Position numbers and translations under genes: made by a program. Shown here in pieces: positions 53,180 through 62,771 of a stretch of DNA of 64,000 nucleotides (position 1 is its first letter; the number at the start of each line of letters is the position of its first letter). The stretch is from NCBI RefSeq assembly GCF_010500895.1, contig NZ_JAAAWO010000001.1, forward strand, positions 607,245 through 671,244, written 5' to 3'. The stretch comes from Alteromonas genovensis (GTDB lineage Bacteria; Pseudomonadota; Gammaproteobacteria; Enterobacterales; Alteromonadaceae). Below the pieces are notes generated by a model that searched no databases, had not been told where the DNA came from, and was given only the letters and a program-made list of their open reading frames with translations.

Positions 53180-55756
53180 ATGAGATTAGACAGATTTACC
53201 AGTAAATTTCAGCTCGCTATATCCGATGCTCAATCACTCGCATTGGGTCGAGACCATCAATATATCGAACCTGTCCACCTAATGACGGCCATGCTTAATC
53301 AGCAGGGCGGTTCAGTGCGACCATTACTTGACCAAGCAAAAATTAACGTTAACGCACTGCGTTCGGCGTTAAGCCAAGCGATAGAAAGGCTTCCTCGCAT
53401 TGAGGGTATTGGCGGTGAAGTTCAGTTAGGTAAGGACAGCGTTATCTTACTTAATATGTGTGACAAGATTGCACAGCAGCGTAAAGACGACTACATCACT
53501 TCTGAAATTTTTGTTGTTGCCGCCATAGACGATAAAGGTCGACTCGGTGAAATTTTAAGAAGCCTTAACGTGACCAAAGATATCGTAGAGGCAGCAATTG
53601 ATGATATGCGCGGCGGTCAAACGGTTACCGACCCCAATGCAGAAGATGTGCGTCAGGCATTAGAAAAATATACTACCGACCTTACCGAGCGAGCGGAGCA
53701 GGGTAAACTTGACCCAGTCATTGGCAGAGACGATGAAATTCGCCGCACTGTTCAAGTGTTGCAGCGCCGCACAAAGAATAATCCGGTGTTAATCGGTGAG
53801 CCAGGTGTGGGTAAAACGGCAATTGTTGAAGGGCTAGCACAGCGAATTATTAACGGTGAGGTGCCTGAAGGGCTTAAGAACAAACGAGTTCTTTCTTTGG
53901 ACATGGGAGCACTGATTGCTGGCGCTAAATACCGCGGTGAATTTGAAGAACGTTTAAAAGCAGTTCTTAATGAGCTGTCGAAGGAAGAGGGACGAGTCAT
54001 TCTCTTTATTGACGAGCTTCACACCATGGTTGGAGCTGGCAAAGGTGATGGTGCCATGGATGCAGGTAACATGCTTAAACCAGCGCTCGCTCGCGGGGAA
54101 CTTCATTGTGTGGGAGCGACGACTCTTAATGAGTACCGTCAATACATAGAAAAAGATGCGGCATTGGAGCGCAGATTCCAAAAGGTATTAGTGGAAGAGC
54201 CAAGTGTTGAAGACACTATTGCTATATTGCGTGGCCTTAAAGAGCGTTACGAGCTACATCACTCTGTTGATATTACCGACCCTGCTATTGTAGCGGCTGC
54301 AAGTTTGTCTCATCGTTATATAAGCGACAGACAACTGCCTGATAAAGCCATCGATTTAATTGACGAAGCCGCATCAAGTATTCGACTTCAAATAGATTCT
54401 AAGCCTGAAGATATGGACAGGCTTGAGCGTCGAATCATTCAGTTGAAGCTAGAAGAACAAGCGTTGGCTAAAGAGACGGACGATGCCAGTCATAAGCGCT
54501 TAGAAATGATAGAGCTTGAACGAGAGCAGGCGGAAACTAAATATGCGGCTTTCGAAAAAGTATGGCTTGATGAAAAAGACGCCATGCAGGGCACGCAGAC
54601 AATAAAGTCTGAGCTCGAGCAAGCTAAACTAGATTTAGAGATTGCCCGTCGAGCATCCGATCTTAATCGTATGTCTGAGCTTCAATATGGGCGAATTCCA
54701 GAACTTGAAGCTAAATTAGAGCACGCCGCTGAAAATGAAACCCGTGAAACCAAGCTTGTCAAGAATAAGGTAACAGACAACGAAATTGCAGATGTATTGT
54801 CTCGGTGGACAGGCATCCCGGTATCTAAAATGTTAGAAGGTGAGCGAGATAAGTTACTTCGCATGGAAGATGTGCTGCACAAACGAGTGGTAGGCCAAGA
54901 AGAAGCATTGCACTCGGTATCTAATGCTATTCGTCGCTCTCGAGCAGGATTAGCGGACCCAGATAGACCAATTGGTTCCTTTTTGTTTTTAGGGCCTACG
55001 GGCGTGGGTAAAACTGAATTGTGTAAAACGTTGGCCGGTTTTATGTTCGATACCGAAGACGCCATGATCAGAATAGACATGTCTGAGTTTATGGAAAAGC
55101 ATTCGGTTTCACGCCTTGTTGGCGCTCCTCCTGGTTATGTCGGCTATGAGGAAGGAGGGTATTTAACCGAAGCCGTTCGCAGAAAGCCTTATTCAGTCAT
55201 ACTGTTAGATGAAGTGGAGAAAGCTCATCCTGATGTATTTAATATTCTGCTTCAAGTGCTCGATGATGGTCGACTAACAGATGGTCAAGGTCGCACAGTA
55301 GATTTTAAAAATACCGTTGTGATCATGACGTCTAATCTTGGTTCAGACGTCATACAAGATAAGCATGATGAAAGTCAGTACGATGAAATGAAGTCGATGG
55401 TGATGAATGTGGTAGGCCAGCACTTCCGCCCTGAGTTTATAAACCGTGTTGATGACATTGTTGTATTTCATCCTTTGGGTAAAGAGCAGATAAAAGCGAT
55501 TGCAAAAATACAGCTTGCATCATTAAGAGCGAGGCTTGCAGAGAAGGGGTATAAGCTCAGCCTTACTGGCCGTGCAATGGACAAGCTAGCCGAAGCTGGT
55601 TTCGACCCTATCTTTGGGGCAAGGCCGCTCAAACGGGCGATTCAAATTCAAATAGAAAACCCGTTAGCACAGCAATTGCTTTCAGGAGAGTTAGAGCCAG
55701 AGTCTACGGTTAAGATAGATGCCAACAATGAAAAATTGTTTATTGTGAATGAATAG
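53180..55756 (+). CDS. clpB: ATP-dependent disaggregase ClpB
   Basis: An 858-residue Hsp104/ClpB chaperone. N-domain (1-145); NBD1 with Walker A GEPGVGKT near 206; coiled-coil M domain about 410-525 ([20 protein letters not shown]); NBD2 with GPTGVGKT near 605 and arginine fingers; ends VNE. It rescues aggregated proteins with DnaK. Length and order match E. coli ClpB, as does the position after rluD-pgeF. Heat-shock promoter upstream. Confidence 0.97.
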   Translation: MRLDRFTSKFQLAISDAQSLALGRDHQYIEPVHLMTAMLNQQGGSVRPLLDQAKINVNALRSALSQAIERLPRIEGIGGEVQLGKDSVILLNMCDKIAQQRKDDYITSEIFVVAAIDDKGRLGEILRSLNVTKDIVEAAIDDMRGGQTVTDPNAEDVRQALEKYTTDLTERAEQGKLDPVIGRDDEIRRTVQVLQRRTKNNPVLIGEPGVGKTAIVEGLAQRIINGEVPEGLKNKRVLSLDMGALIAGAKYRGEFEERLKAVLNELSKEEGRVILFIDELHTMVGAGKGDGAMDAGNMLKPALARGELHCVGATTLNEYRQYIEKDAALERRFQKVLVEEPSVEDTIAILRGLKERYELHHSVDITDPAIVAAASLSHRYISDRQLPDKAIDLIDEAASSIRLQIDSKPEDMDRLERRIIQLKLEEQALAKETDDASHKRLEMIELEREQAETKYAAFEKVWLDEKDAMQGTQTIKSELEQAKLDLEIARRASDLNRMSELQYGRIPELEAKLEHAAENETRETKLVKNKVTDNEIADVLSRWTGIPVSKMLEGERDKLLRMEDVLHKRVVGQEEALHSVSNAIRRSRAGLADPDRPIGSFLFLGPTGVGKTELCKTLAGFMFDTEDAMIRIDMSEFMEKHSVSRLVGAPPGYVGYEEGGYLTEAVRRKPYSVILLDEVEKAHPDVFNILLQVLDDGRLTDGQGRTVDFKNTVVIMTSNLGSDVIQDKHDESQYDEMKSMVMNVVGQHFRPEFINRVDDIVVFHPLGKEQIKAIAKIQLASLRARLAEKGYKLSLTGRAMDKLAEAGFDPIFGARPLKRAIQIQIENPLAQQLLSGELEPESTVKIDANNEKLFIVNE

Positions 55757-55819
55757 GTAGGCAAACTTTTATTGAGTTAATGCTTTAAAAAAACAGCTAA
55801 GCTAGTGCGGTAAAAAACG

Positions 55820-55849
55820 AGCGGGTGTTGGTTTAACACCCGCTTTTTT
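55820..55849 (+). terminator. Terminator after clpB
   Basis: AGCGGGTGTT-GGTTT-AACACCCGCT, a perfect 10-bp stem followed by TTTTT. Strong intrinsic terminator. Confidence 0.92.
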
Positions 55850-55930
55850 GTGTCTGTATTTAATGGGCATCTTTGTGTTGAGGCGGTAGTATAGGAATTG
55901 ATAAACAATGAAATTGAAAAAAGAGCGGCA

Positions 55931-57634
55931 GTGAAAATAAACAGTATTATTGAACAGTTTCAAGGTGCGTTAGGTGATGACAGCGTGTCTGTAAACAGTA
56001 AAGTTACCGAGCACTACAGAACGGGCTGGCGTTCAGGCGGCGGTGATGCTATCGCTGTTCTTTTCCCTAAAACGCTTATGGAATATTGGGAAGCCCTTAC
56101 AATTTGTGTCGCCGAAAAATGCATTATTATCATGCAAGCGGCAAATACAGGCCTTACTGAAGGGTCTACGCCAAGTGGCAGTGACTACGACAGGCCAGTA
56201 GTCGTTATCAATACATTAGCGATGAACGATATCGTTCTTATCAATAATGGTCAGCAAGCCATCAGCTTTCCTGGTGCTACACTACACAAGCTTGAAAAGC
56301 AATTAGCACCATTGGGAAGGGCACCTCACTCTGTCATTGGCTCTTCATGTTTAGGAGCTTCAATAGTCGGGGGGATAGCCAATAATTCAGGCGGTGCATT
56401 GGTTAAGCGAGGCCCTGCGTATACTGAGCTATCGCTTTACGCCCATGTAGATAACAGTGGCAAACTGGGGCTGGTCAATCATCTAGGCATTGAATTGGGT
56501 GACACTCCAGAAGACATTATTGCAAACCTTTCATCGGGCAATTTTGCGAAAGATAACATACAGACTGATAAAAAAGCATCAGCCAGTGATTATGAAGAGA
56601 TAGTACGAAATACTCACGCCGATACGCCTAGCCGCTTTAACGCAGACCCATCTCGTTTATTCGAGGCCAGCGGCTGCGCTGGCAAAATAGCCATTTTCGC
56701 TGTTGTTGTTGATACTTTTGAAGTACCTCAAGAAGAGCAAACCTTCTATATTGGCACCAATGATCAGGCAGTATTAACGCAAATCAGACGGGATATGTTA
56801 GCTCAGTTCTCGCAACTTCCCGAAGTGGGGGAGTATTTGCATAGAGACATGTTCAACATTGCAGAAAAATATGGAAAAGACACCTGCTTATGTATTCATC
56901 ACTTAGGTACAGCAGCACTTCCCAAATTATTTGCCGCTAAAGGTCGCATTGACGCGTTACTTCGTCGTTCAGCAGTGTTTCCTAACCATTTTACCGACAA
57001 AGCAATGCAGCTGGCGGGTGGTCTTTTTCCTCAGTTTTTACCTGAATCATTAACCCAATTTCGAGACCAGTACGAACACCATCTTATTCTTAAAATGAGT
57101 AATCAAGGTATAGAGGAAGCGAAGCGGTACTTAGGTAATCTTTTTGATACAGAGAAGAGAGAAGGTGCATTTATTATTTGCAATAAAGAGGAAGCGTCGA
57201 AAGCCTTCTTGTTGCGATTTGCTGCTGCAGGCGCAGCCATGCGTTATCAAACTCTTAATGAAGATGACGTAGGAGAAGTATTAGCCCTTGATATTGCACT
57301 TAGGCGCAACGATGAAAGCTGGCTAGAAAGCTTACCTGAGCAGATAAGTCGGCATATCGATAAAGCCTTATACTACGGCCACTTTTTTTGCCATGTCTTT
57401 CACCAAGACTATGTACTGAAAAAGGGGGCCGATGCTAAGCAGGTTAAGGCTGACATGCTAGCGCTGCTCGATAATCGTGGAGCGAAATACCCAGCTGAGC
57501 ATAATGTGGGTCATTTATATGACGCAGAGGAGACGTTACAACGCTTTTATCAAAAATTAGACCCCACCAATACGTTTAACCCGGGAATTGGCAAAATGGA
57601 CAAGCACGCCCGTAACTGCGCTTGTTGCGGGTAG
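55931..57634 (+). CDS. dld: Quinone-dependent D-lactate dehydrogenase
   Basis: Membrane-associated FAD enzyme oxidising D-lactate to pyruvate. FAD-binding half has MQAANTGLTEGSTPSGSDYDR and GSSCLGASIVGGIANNSGG; the C-terminal half has YYGHFFCHVFHQDYVLKKG and YPAEHNVGHLY (read in parts). Close to E. coli Dld along its length. The start is uncertain: GTG 55931 (AAGAG upstream) or TTG 55898. A tiny frame ATG 55908-55934 ends in the TGA of GTGA, overlapping the GTG, and could couple translation. The 3' end is copied downstream as 16-nt units. Confidence 0.93.
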   Translation: MKINSIIEQFQGALGDDSVSVNSKVTEHYRTGWRSGGGDAIAVLFPKTLMEYWEALTICVAEKCIIIMQAANTGLTEGSTPSGSDYDRPVVVINTLAMNDIVLINNGQQAISFPGATLHKLEKQLAPLGRAPHSVIGSSCLGASIVGGIANNSGGALVKRGPAYTELSLYAHVDNSGKLGLVNHLGIELGDTPEDIIANLSSGNFAKDNIQTDKKASASDYEEIVRNTHADTPSRFNADPSRLFEASGCAGKIAIFAVVVDTFEVPQEEQTFYIGTNDQAVLTQIRRDMLAQFSQLPEVGEYLHRDMFNIAEKYGKDTCLCIHHLGTAALPKLFAAKGRIDALLRRSAVFPNHFTDKAMQLAGGLFPQFLPESLTQFRDQYEHHLILKMSNQGIEEAKRYLGNLFDTEKREGAFIICNKEEASKAFLLRFAAAGAAMRYQTLNEDDVGEVLALDIALRRNDESWLESLPEQISRHIDKALYYGHFFCHVFHQDYVLKKGADAKQVKADMLALLDNRGAKYPAEHNVGHLYDAEETLQRFYQKLDPTNTFNPGIGKMDKHARNCACCG

Positions 57635-57681
57635 TGCTTGTTGCATGTTGCCCTTAAATCGAGTGGCTCTTAATAGGACTT
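57618..57681 (+). repeat. 16-nt tandem array seeded from the 3' end of dld
   Basis: GCGCTTGTTGCGGGTA (last codons of dld and start of its TAG), GTGCTTGTTGCATGTT, GCCCTTAAATCGAGTG, GCTCTTAATAGGACTT. Units 1 and 2 match at 12 of 16; the G-C-CTT head is kept in all. Confidence 0.82.
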
Positions 57682-57687
57682 TTTTAA

Positions 57688-57733
57688 GCCAAGCTAAGGC
57701 AAAGCCAAAGCCAAGCGCTAAGGCGAAAGCTGA
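57688..57733. repeat. Second AAGCCAA-rich repeat block after dld
   Basis: GCCAAGCTAAGGCAAA followed by GCCAAAGCCAAGCGCTAAGGCGAAA: an imperfect duplication with internal CCAAG/CTAAGGC repetition, continuing the dld-derived array. Confidence 0.6.
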
Positions 57734-57755
57734 TAATCGCTTTATAAGCTTTCTA

Positions 57756-60569
57756 CTATAAACTCTCTAACAGTGCTTTGGCTTGAGGGCGCTTGAAAAA
57801 TGGGCGCTCTACATTTACCGCGTATTCCAACTCCCTTTTCGCTTCATCGATACGACCTAACTTGGCAAGGGTAAACCCAAGATGATAGCGAATGTTTGGA
57901 TCCTTTGCGTCTCTAGCAAAAGCGTCTCGCAACATTTGTAAGCTTTGTTCAAAATCACCCCGCAGTGCCTTTATATGGCCGTAGGTATTTAAAATGCTTG
58001 CTGAGTTTGGTTGTAGTTCATAGGCTTTTTGCGCATAGTTTCTCGCGGTCACCAGCGACGCTTCTATACTCATTATCGCTAATCGATTGTAAGCTTCAGC
58101 TGGATTTAAAAGGTTAGGCTCTTTGACGAGCTCTTCATAGAGAGCCGTTGACTCTTCAAAATCACGAATAAAAAACAGATACTGCGCTAGTAAATTTTTG
58201 GCCAGTAAGTTGTTAGCATTTTTTTCGACCATTTTACGGGCTGTGTTTAGAAAAACGTCGACAAACTGTTCGTTAAGAGCATAGTTATAAATAGCGATAA
58301 ACGCTTGGGCAAAACTTGGATCTATAGCTAATGCGCGCTTATAGGCGTTAACTGCGGACTCGCTTTTGCCTAGGTTAGCATTAAGCCTACCCGCTAAGAA
58401 ATGATAGACCGCACTCTGTTGCTGTTCCTTCGAAATATTGGCAAGTAATCGTTTTGCTTTGTCATTGCTTTGCAAATCTAATAATAGGCTGGCGTAGCGT
58501 AAGGTCACAAATGTATTGTTGTTGGCAATTTCATAGGCTCTTGCCATGGCAGCCTCTGCTGCTTCATCGTTACCTATAGCGCGAACCTGCTCCATATAAG
58601 TGATTAATTTACCGGCATCGTCGTTAATAAAGTTGCGGACAATACTCAGTGTTTTCTCTGCATCAGTTCGCTCGTTGGTTTGTATTTGTAAGGCAGCTTT
58701 GCGAAGCAGGTAGTCTGCATTATCAAAGTCGTCTTTCAGCAAAAGATCTAAATGATACAACGCACTTTTGGTGTCGCCTTGCTGTTGGTATAAAAATGAA
58801 ACTCGCTCTCTTGCCGCCATGTTTGATGGTGATAGCGTAAGAATATCCAGATAAATTTGTTTGGCGTTATCTAACTCACCTTCTTTTGACAGGTTAAATG
58901 CTTTTAGCATCAATGTTTCATTGTGCTGTGGAGATAGCGTCAATAATTCTTCGATAAGCTCATTAGACTGCTCAACGTTACCTAATCTACTCTGCGTGGC
59001 GGCTAAATTAAATTTCGCTGGGAATAACGTCGGGTTTTGTTCCAGCGCTTTTTTAATATTGGTTTTTGCTTCTTCCAGAAGTCCCTGACGGATTAAAATG
59101 CCGGCCTTCAAGTTATACACTTCAGCTTCATCCGGAAATAGGGCACCAAGAAGTTCTGCGCCACTAAGTGCTTTCTCAAATTTTTCGGCTTGTAAATTCA
59201 TTAATGAGTAAGTAAATAAAAAGCCTGCGTTGTCACGGTACGCGGGTAGATTGTCCTCTAATATAGAAAGCGCTTCTTCTCGTTTGCCCCTTGCGGCCAT
59301 CAGCTTAATTTTGAAAAGCTGTAACTTGCCTTCGTTGGGATATTTATACTCTAAGTTTTGCAGTAAACGTTCTGCTTTAAACGCTTTGTTTTGGCTTATA
59401 AAAAGATTGCCAAGCATAAGCGCTGAATCGGGGTCTTCCATAAGCGCTTTTTGATGGCGTTCAAGAAGCAGTAGTGCTTGCTTATCCTGCTGCGTGGCCA
59501 TATAAACTTGACTAAGCATCAATACTGCTTGCAGATCGTCAGGCTCTTTTTGCAGATAAGTGGTGAAATCCTTAGCTGCGGTTTCCATATTATTATTGAA
59601 AAAATTAGTCAGCCCACTGATATACAGCAGCATTGGCTGCGAGGTAATAAGGTCTGGGTCTAACTGCGCCATAAACTCATTGAGCTCTTTTAGCTTTTCA
59701 TTGTCTATTGCCTGTTTGTTGTCTCTACTTTGTAGCCAGCTATTGAGCAGAATGGCAAGAGGATCATTAGGTGTATCTTCGATAATCTCGTCAACAAACA
59801 GTTTAGCGGTGTCGTAGTCTTTAGCTTCTAAGTAAAGGTCTACAAGATTGCGCAGAGCAATTGGATCGTCCCTATTAAAGGTTAACGCTTTTTGTAAGTG
59901 CGCAGTTGCTGCATCTTTATCGCCTTGACGATAAGCGAGTTGGCCTTTCAATCGCCAAGTTATCGCGTTTTCTGGCTCTACATCCATAGCTCTGTTGATG
60001 AGCGTCGACGCCTTCGTCAAATCTTCGTTCTGAAGAGCAATTGAGGCCAAACCATTTATCGCAGGCACAAAGCTGGGGGCGCGAGATAAGAGTGCGTTGT
60101 AATCTTTAAGGGCACAGGCTTCATCTTCCAAACGAATGCATGCAGTGGCGCGGATAAGCAGCCATTCTTGCTCAGAGTCCCCAGAGAGTTTATCAAGTTC
60201 ACTAAAGTCGACGATATCTTGGTATTTGTTCAAAAACAGCCAGGTATTTCCTAGGGGCTCAGCGACTAAATTGATATCGGCCCCCATTTCTAATGCTTCA
60301 ACAAACTCTAGTTCTGCTGCGGTAAGGTAACCATTAATAAGTAGGATTTCTCCCATCAGAATTTTAGCGGCTAAATTTTCAGGGTCTTTTTGCAGGCTAT
60401 TTTTAAGGTGTATATACGCTTCGTCATACTCACTGTGATTGAACGCAGTTAACGCCTTCTCGTAATCCTCTGATGTTGTCGCAAAACCGTTCACGGTGAA
60501 AAAAGAGGTGGCGATGACAGAGAAGAGAGCGCGTTTAACAAAGCGCTTTTTATTATTAAAAAAGTTCAT
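57756..60569 (-). CDS. PEP-CTERM-system TPR-repeat protein (PrsT-like)
   Basis: About 937 residues of tetratricopeptide repeats after a Sec signal (hydrophobic segment FVKRALFSVIATSFFTV, cleavage after GFA). The repeats (KALTAFNHSEYDEAYIHLKN, and at least 15 more two-helix units) match PrsT-like TPR proteins that accompany exosortase systems. The role, probably in exopolysaccharide or surface-protein export, is known only by association. The start at 60569 has AAAGG 6 nt upstream; the ATG at 60611 would lie in a terminator of the upstream gene. Downstream of two PEP-CTERM genes on the same strand. Confidence 0.82.
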   Translation of the reverse strand: MNFFNNKKRFVKRALFSVIATSFFTVNGFATTSEDYEKALTAFNHSEYDEAYIHLKNSLQKDPENLAAKILMGEILLINGYLTAAELEFVEALEMGADINLVAEPLGNTWLFLNKYQDIVDFSELDKLSGDSEQEWLLIRATACIRLEDEACALKDYNALLSRAPSFVPAINGLASIALQNEDLTKASTLINRAMDVEPENAITWRLKGQLAYRQGDKDAATAHLQKALTFNRDDPIALRNLVDLYLEAKDYDTAKLFVDEIIEDTPNDPLAILLNSWLQSRDNKQAIDNEKLKELNEFMAQLDPDLITSQPMLLYISGLTNFFNNNMETAAKDFTTYLQKEPDDLQAVLMLSQVYMATQQDKQALLLLERHQKALMEDPDSALMLGNLFISQNKAFKAERLLQNLEYKYPNEGKLQLFKIKLMAARGKREEALSILEDNLPAYRDNAGFLFTYSLMNLQAEKFEKALSGAELLGALFPDEAEVYNLKAGILIRQGLLEEAKTNIKKALEQNPTLFPAKFNLAATQSRLGNVEQSNELIEELLTLSPQHNETLMLKAFNLSKEGELDNAKQIYLDILTLSPSNMAARERVSFLYQQQGDTKSALYHLDLLLKDDFDNADYLLRKAALQIQTNERTDAEKTLSIVRNFINDDAGKLITYMEQVRAIGNDEAAEAAMARAYEIANNNTFVTLRYASLLLDLQSNDKAKRLLANISKEQQQSAVYHFLAGRLNANLGKSESAVNAYKRALAIDPSFAQAFIAIYNYALNEQFVDVFLNTARKMVEKNANNLLAKNLLAQYLFFIRDFEESTALYEELVKEPNLLNPAEAYNRLAIMSIEASLVTARNYAQKAYELQPNSASILNTYGHIKALRGDFEQSLQMLRDAFARDAKDPNIRYHLGFTLAKLGRIDEAKRELEYAVNVERPFFKRPQAKALLESL

Positions 60570-60610
60570 AGTTACCTTTGGGTTTGCCTTACTCAAGCAT
60601 AAAAATAGCA

Positions 60611-60636
60611 TAAAAAAAGGTGGCCAAAGCCACCTT
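60611..60636 (-). terminator. Terminator between the PEP-CTERM gene and the TPR gene
   Basis: AAGGTGGC-CAAA-GCCACCTT stem; on the minus strand a T-run (A-run at 60612-60618) follows. It lies only 42 nt before the TPR start at 60569, so that gene is expected to depend on read-through or on a promoter overlapping the hairpin. Confidence 0.85.
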
Positions 60637-60671
60637 CTAAAGATACGTGTTTTTTAACTGTTTTAAAACAA

Positions 60672-61505
60672 TTAAGCGCGACGTTTGCGTCTGTAAAGCA
60701 CTAAACCAAGACCTAAGCTCATTAGAGCAAGAGCACCTGGCTCGCTGACGTCTGTTGTAGTTGTTGTTTTCGCGATTGAGATGTCCAATGTTGAAAGTTT
60801 GAGCCCTACACCGTCGCCGGATTGACTGCCAACTTCGTCAAAAATGGTGTTGTATGCACCTACCAACCAATATTGAGCTTTTCCAGTAATTGTTTCGAAT
60901 TTAGATTCATAGAGCCCGTTAGCACCCTTTGCGTTAATACCAAAATGGCCAAGCGTCCCAGAAATTATATTAGCCTTTACATTTTGCCACGTAGCGCTGG
61001 TACCAGAAAAGAAAGCGTTAATGTCGCTAATACCTGCAACAGTGACTTCATTATTGCCGTTATCGCCATTCATCCAGCTAAAACCAGCTCCTGCTAGAGT
61101 AACGTCTTCGCTAAATGTGAAAAGAAACATATCGAAATCACCACCGCCAGAATAATTATCTGCAGAGTGGCTGTCGCCACTTTCACTGTTTTCAATTCCA
61201 TAGCCGTACTTTCTATTTTGGTCTGTGCATCCAACTTCGTTGATGTCACAATTGTACCAACCATCAATAGTGCCTGATTTTAATGTGTCATTTAAAAAGC
61301 CCGCATTGTCAGACCATCCTGAAAAACCCATAGACACTAACTTTCCATCAATATCTACGGTAGTTACGTGAGTGCCTGGTGTTGTGGCATGCGCTATTTT
61401 ATCGTTTTTAAGCGAAACAGTTGCCTCATGAAGAGGTACGTCAGCATAAACATTACATGTGCTAATTAGGGCGAGACTTGAAACAACAGCTTTTAAAAGT
61501 TTCAT
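60672..61505 (-). CDS. PEP-CTERM (exosortase-sorted) surface protein, XDP1-like, copy A
   Basis: A 277-residue secreted protein with an N-terminal signal (MKLLKAVVSSLALISTC...VYA) and a C-terminal sorting signal: SEPG, a hydrophobic helix (ALALMSLGLGLVLY) and RRKRRA. The body has GFSGWSDNAGF, YGYGIENSESGDSHSADN and FDMFLFTFSEDVTLAGAGFSW (partly read), and repeats in the second gene as a similar order. I believe this matches the exosortase-dependent XDP1 family. It would be cleaved at the SEP motif by an exosortase encoded elsewhere and attached or released at the surface. Confidence 0.85.
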   Translation of the reverse strand: MKLLKAVVSSLALISTCNVYADVPLHEATVSLKNDKIAHATTPGTHVTTVDIDGKLVSMGFSGWSDNAGFLNDTLKSGTIDGWYNCDINEVGCTDQNRKYGYGIENSESGDSHSADNYSGGGDFDMFLFTFSEDVTLAGAGFSWMNGDNGNNEVTVAGISDINAFFSGTSATWQNVKANIISGTLGHFGINAKGANGLYESKFETITGKAQYWLVGAYNTIFDEVGSQSGDGVGLKLSTLDISIAKTTTTTDVSEPGALALMSLGLGLVLYRRKRRA

Positions 61506-61618
61506 TAAGTGTTTACCAGAAAAATATTTACAAAGTTATTTCTATGTAAAGCACTTTATGTGCCATTTTGTATTGTTCTGTTTTGTAAGAACTTTTTGAT
61601 TATTCGGAGTGATTACGT

Positions 61619-61651
61619 AAAAAAAGCTGACAAGGTTCACCCGTCAGCTTT
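61619..61651 (-). terminator. Terminator between the two PEP-CTERM genes
   Basis: AAAGCTGAC / GTCAGCTTT, a 9-bp stem with an 11-nt loop, followed on the minus strand by a T-run (A-run at 61619-61625). Confidence 0.78.
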
Positions 61652-61661
61652 AGTCTAAAGT

Positions 61662-62549
61662 CTAGATGCGCCATGCCTTACGTTTTCTACGCCACATAAC
61701 AAGCAATCCTGATCCTAAGAGCAGTCCCGCAGCACTGGGTTCACTTACGGCTGTCGTTTCAGTAGTGGAAGGGGAGTCATTAACAGAGAAGCCTACGCCG
61801 GTCAGCTTAAACGCATCATCGTAAGAGTTGCCGCCAATATCTCCAAACACTGTGTTGTAAGCACCGACTAGCCAATATCTAGCGGAGGCACTCAAGCCAA
61901 ATTCTGACGTATATTTGAAGTGCGAGTCGGAAGTATCATATTTTATAATGTCATACGATGACGAAACAGCGTTACTGACAATATCGCTCCAAGTGTTCGA
62001 ACCAGAAGATAATGTATCTATATCGTCGAGAGCAGCAACTGATACCTGCGAATCATTTTGATTGTACACCCAAGAATAACTTGCTCCAGTGAGTGATACC
62101 GCTTCGTCGAATGAAAACAGAATAAAGTCAAAATCTTGCCAATTTCCGTTTTTCGTATTGATATTGTCGATTGCGTGATCTGGAGAGTTTCTTGACGATT
62201 CCCAGTCGCTATTCGTTACACCATATCCATAGTAATTAGAAATTTTATAGCTATCTGCACCCACAACGATATCATCGTTATATCCATAGGTATCAGACCA
62301 ACCACTAATAGCGACGTTAACTCCGCCAATGGAAATTTTAGACGATGACGCGTTAGTGCTTTCAACGATTCCGTGATCTACTAAATTGTAAACATTCTCA
62401 CCTAGAGGAGAATTACATTCACCTGAAGACCCTTGCGAAGTACTACAGTGTGAGTAGTCTGTAGTACTGTGACTTCCTGCTGTTGCAGCATTTATTGCCA
62501 GCAGGCCGGTCGTGAGGGTAGACATCTTTATTATCGAACTTAACCGCAT
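61662..62549 (-). CDS. PEP-CTERM (exosortase-sorted) surface protein, XDP1-like, copy B
   Basis: A 295-residue paralogue of the gene at 60672. Signal peptide at the N-terminus (LTTGLLAINAATA), a body with ISGWSDTYGYNDD, NYYGYGVTNSDWESS and FDFILFSFDEAVSLTGASYSW (partly read), the RYWLVGAYNTVFGDIG segment shared almost unchanged with copy A (QYWLVGAYNTIFDEVG), and a C-terminal signal SEPS, a short hydrophobic helix and RRKRKAWRI. Identity by eye is moderate, so an old duplication. First gene of the minus cluster ending in the TPR protein; divergent from pssA. Confidence 0.84.
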   Translation of the reverse strand: MRLSSIIKMSTLTTGLLAINAATAGSHSTTDYSHCSTSQGSSGECNSPLGENVYNLVDHGIVESTNASSSKISIGGVNVAISGWSDTYGYNDDIVVGADSYKISNYYGYGVTNSDWESSRNSPDHAIDNINTKNGNWQDFDFILFSFDEAVSLTGASYSWVYNQNDSQVSVAALDDIDTLSSGSNTWSDIVSNAVSSSYDIIKYDTSDSHFKYTSEFGLSASARYWLVGAYNTVFGDIGGNSYDDAFKLTGVGFSVNDSPSTTETTAVSEPSAAGLLLGSGLLVMWRRKRKAWRI

Positions 62550-62653
62550 TTCAATTTTCCTATATAAATTGATAGGGACAAGCTCTCTCTGCGCTGCGCG
62601 CGAGGAACTTCAACATGGTTCGCTTATGTTAGATGTATTAAGATGATTGTTCG

Positions 62654-62669
62654 GTATGCGTTCGCATAC
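62654..62669. other. Small hairpin in the XDP/pssA divergent region
   Basis: GTATGCG-TT-CGCATAC, a 7-bp near-palindrome in a 222-nt region that must serve both pssA and the PEP-CTERM cluster. A GGAACTT at 62605-62611 resembles a sigma-E -35 but has no matching -10. Confidence 0.4.
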
Positions 62670-62771
62670 TCTGTTATCTGCTATTTAATCGCCTGCGATT
62701 TCTCTATTCCTATGCGCGGCGTGATATATATGAAATAATTAACAAATAAGTAAGCTAAATTATGAGGACCT

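Noticed and set aside
62605..62640. GGAACTT as a sigma-E promoter before pssA
   Set aside because: No GTCTAA-like -10 at 15-17 nt; a lone -35-like heptamer is expected by chance.
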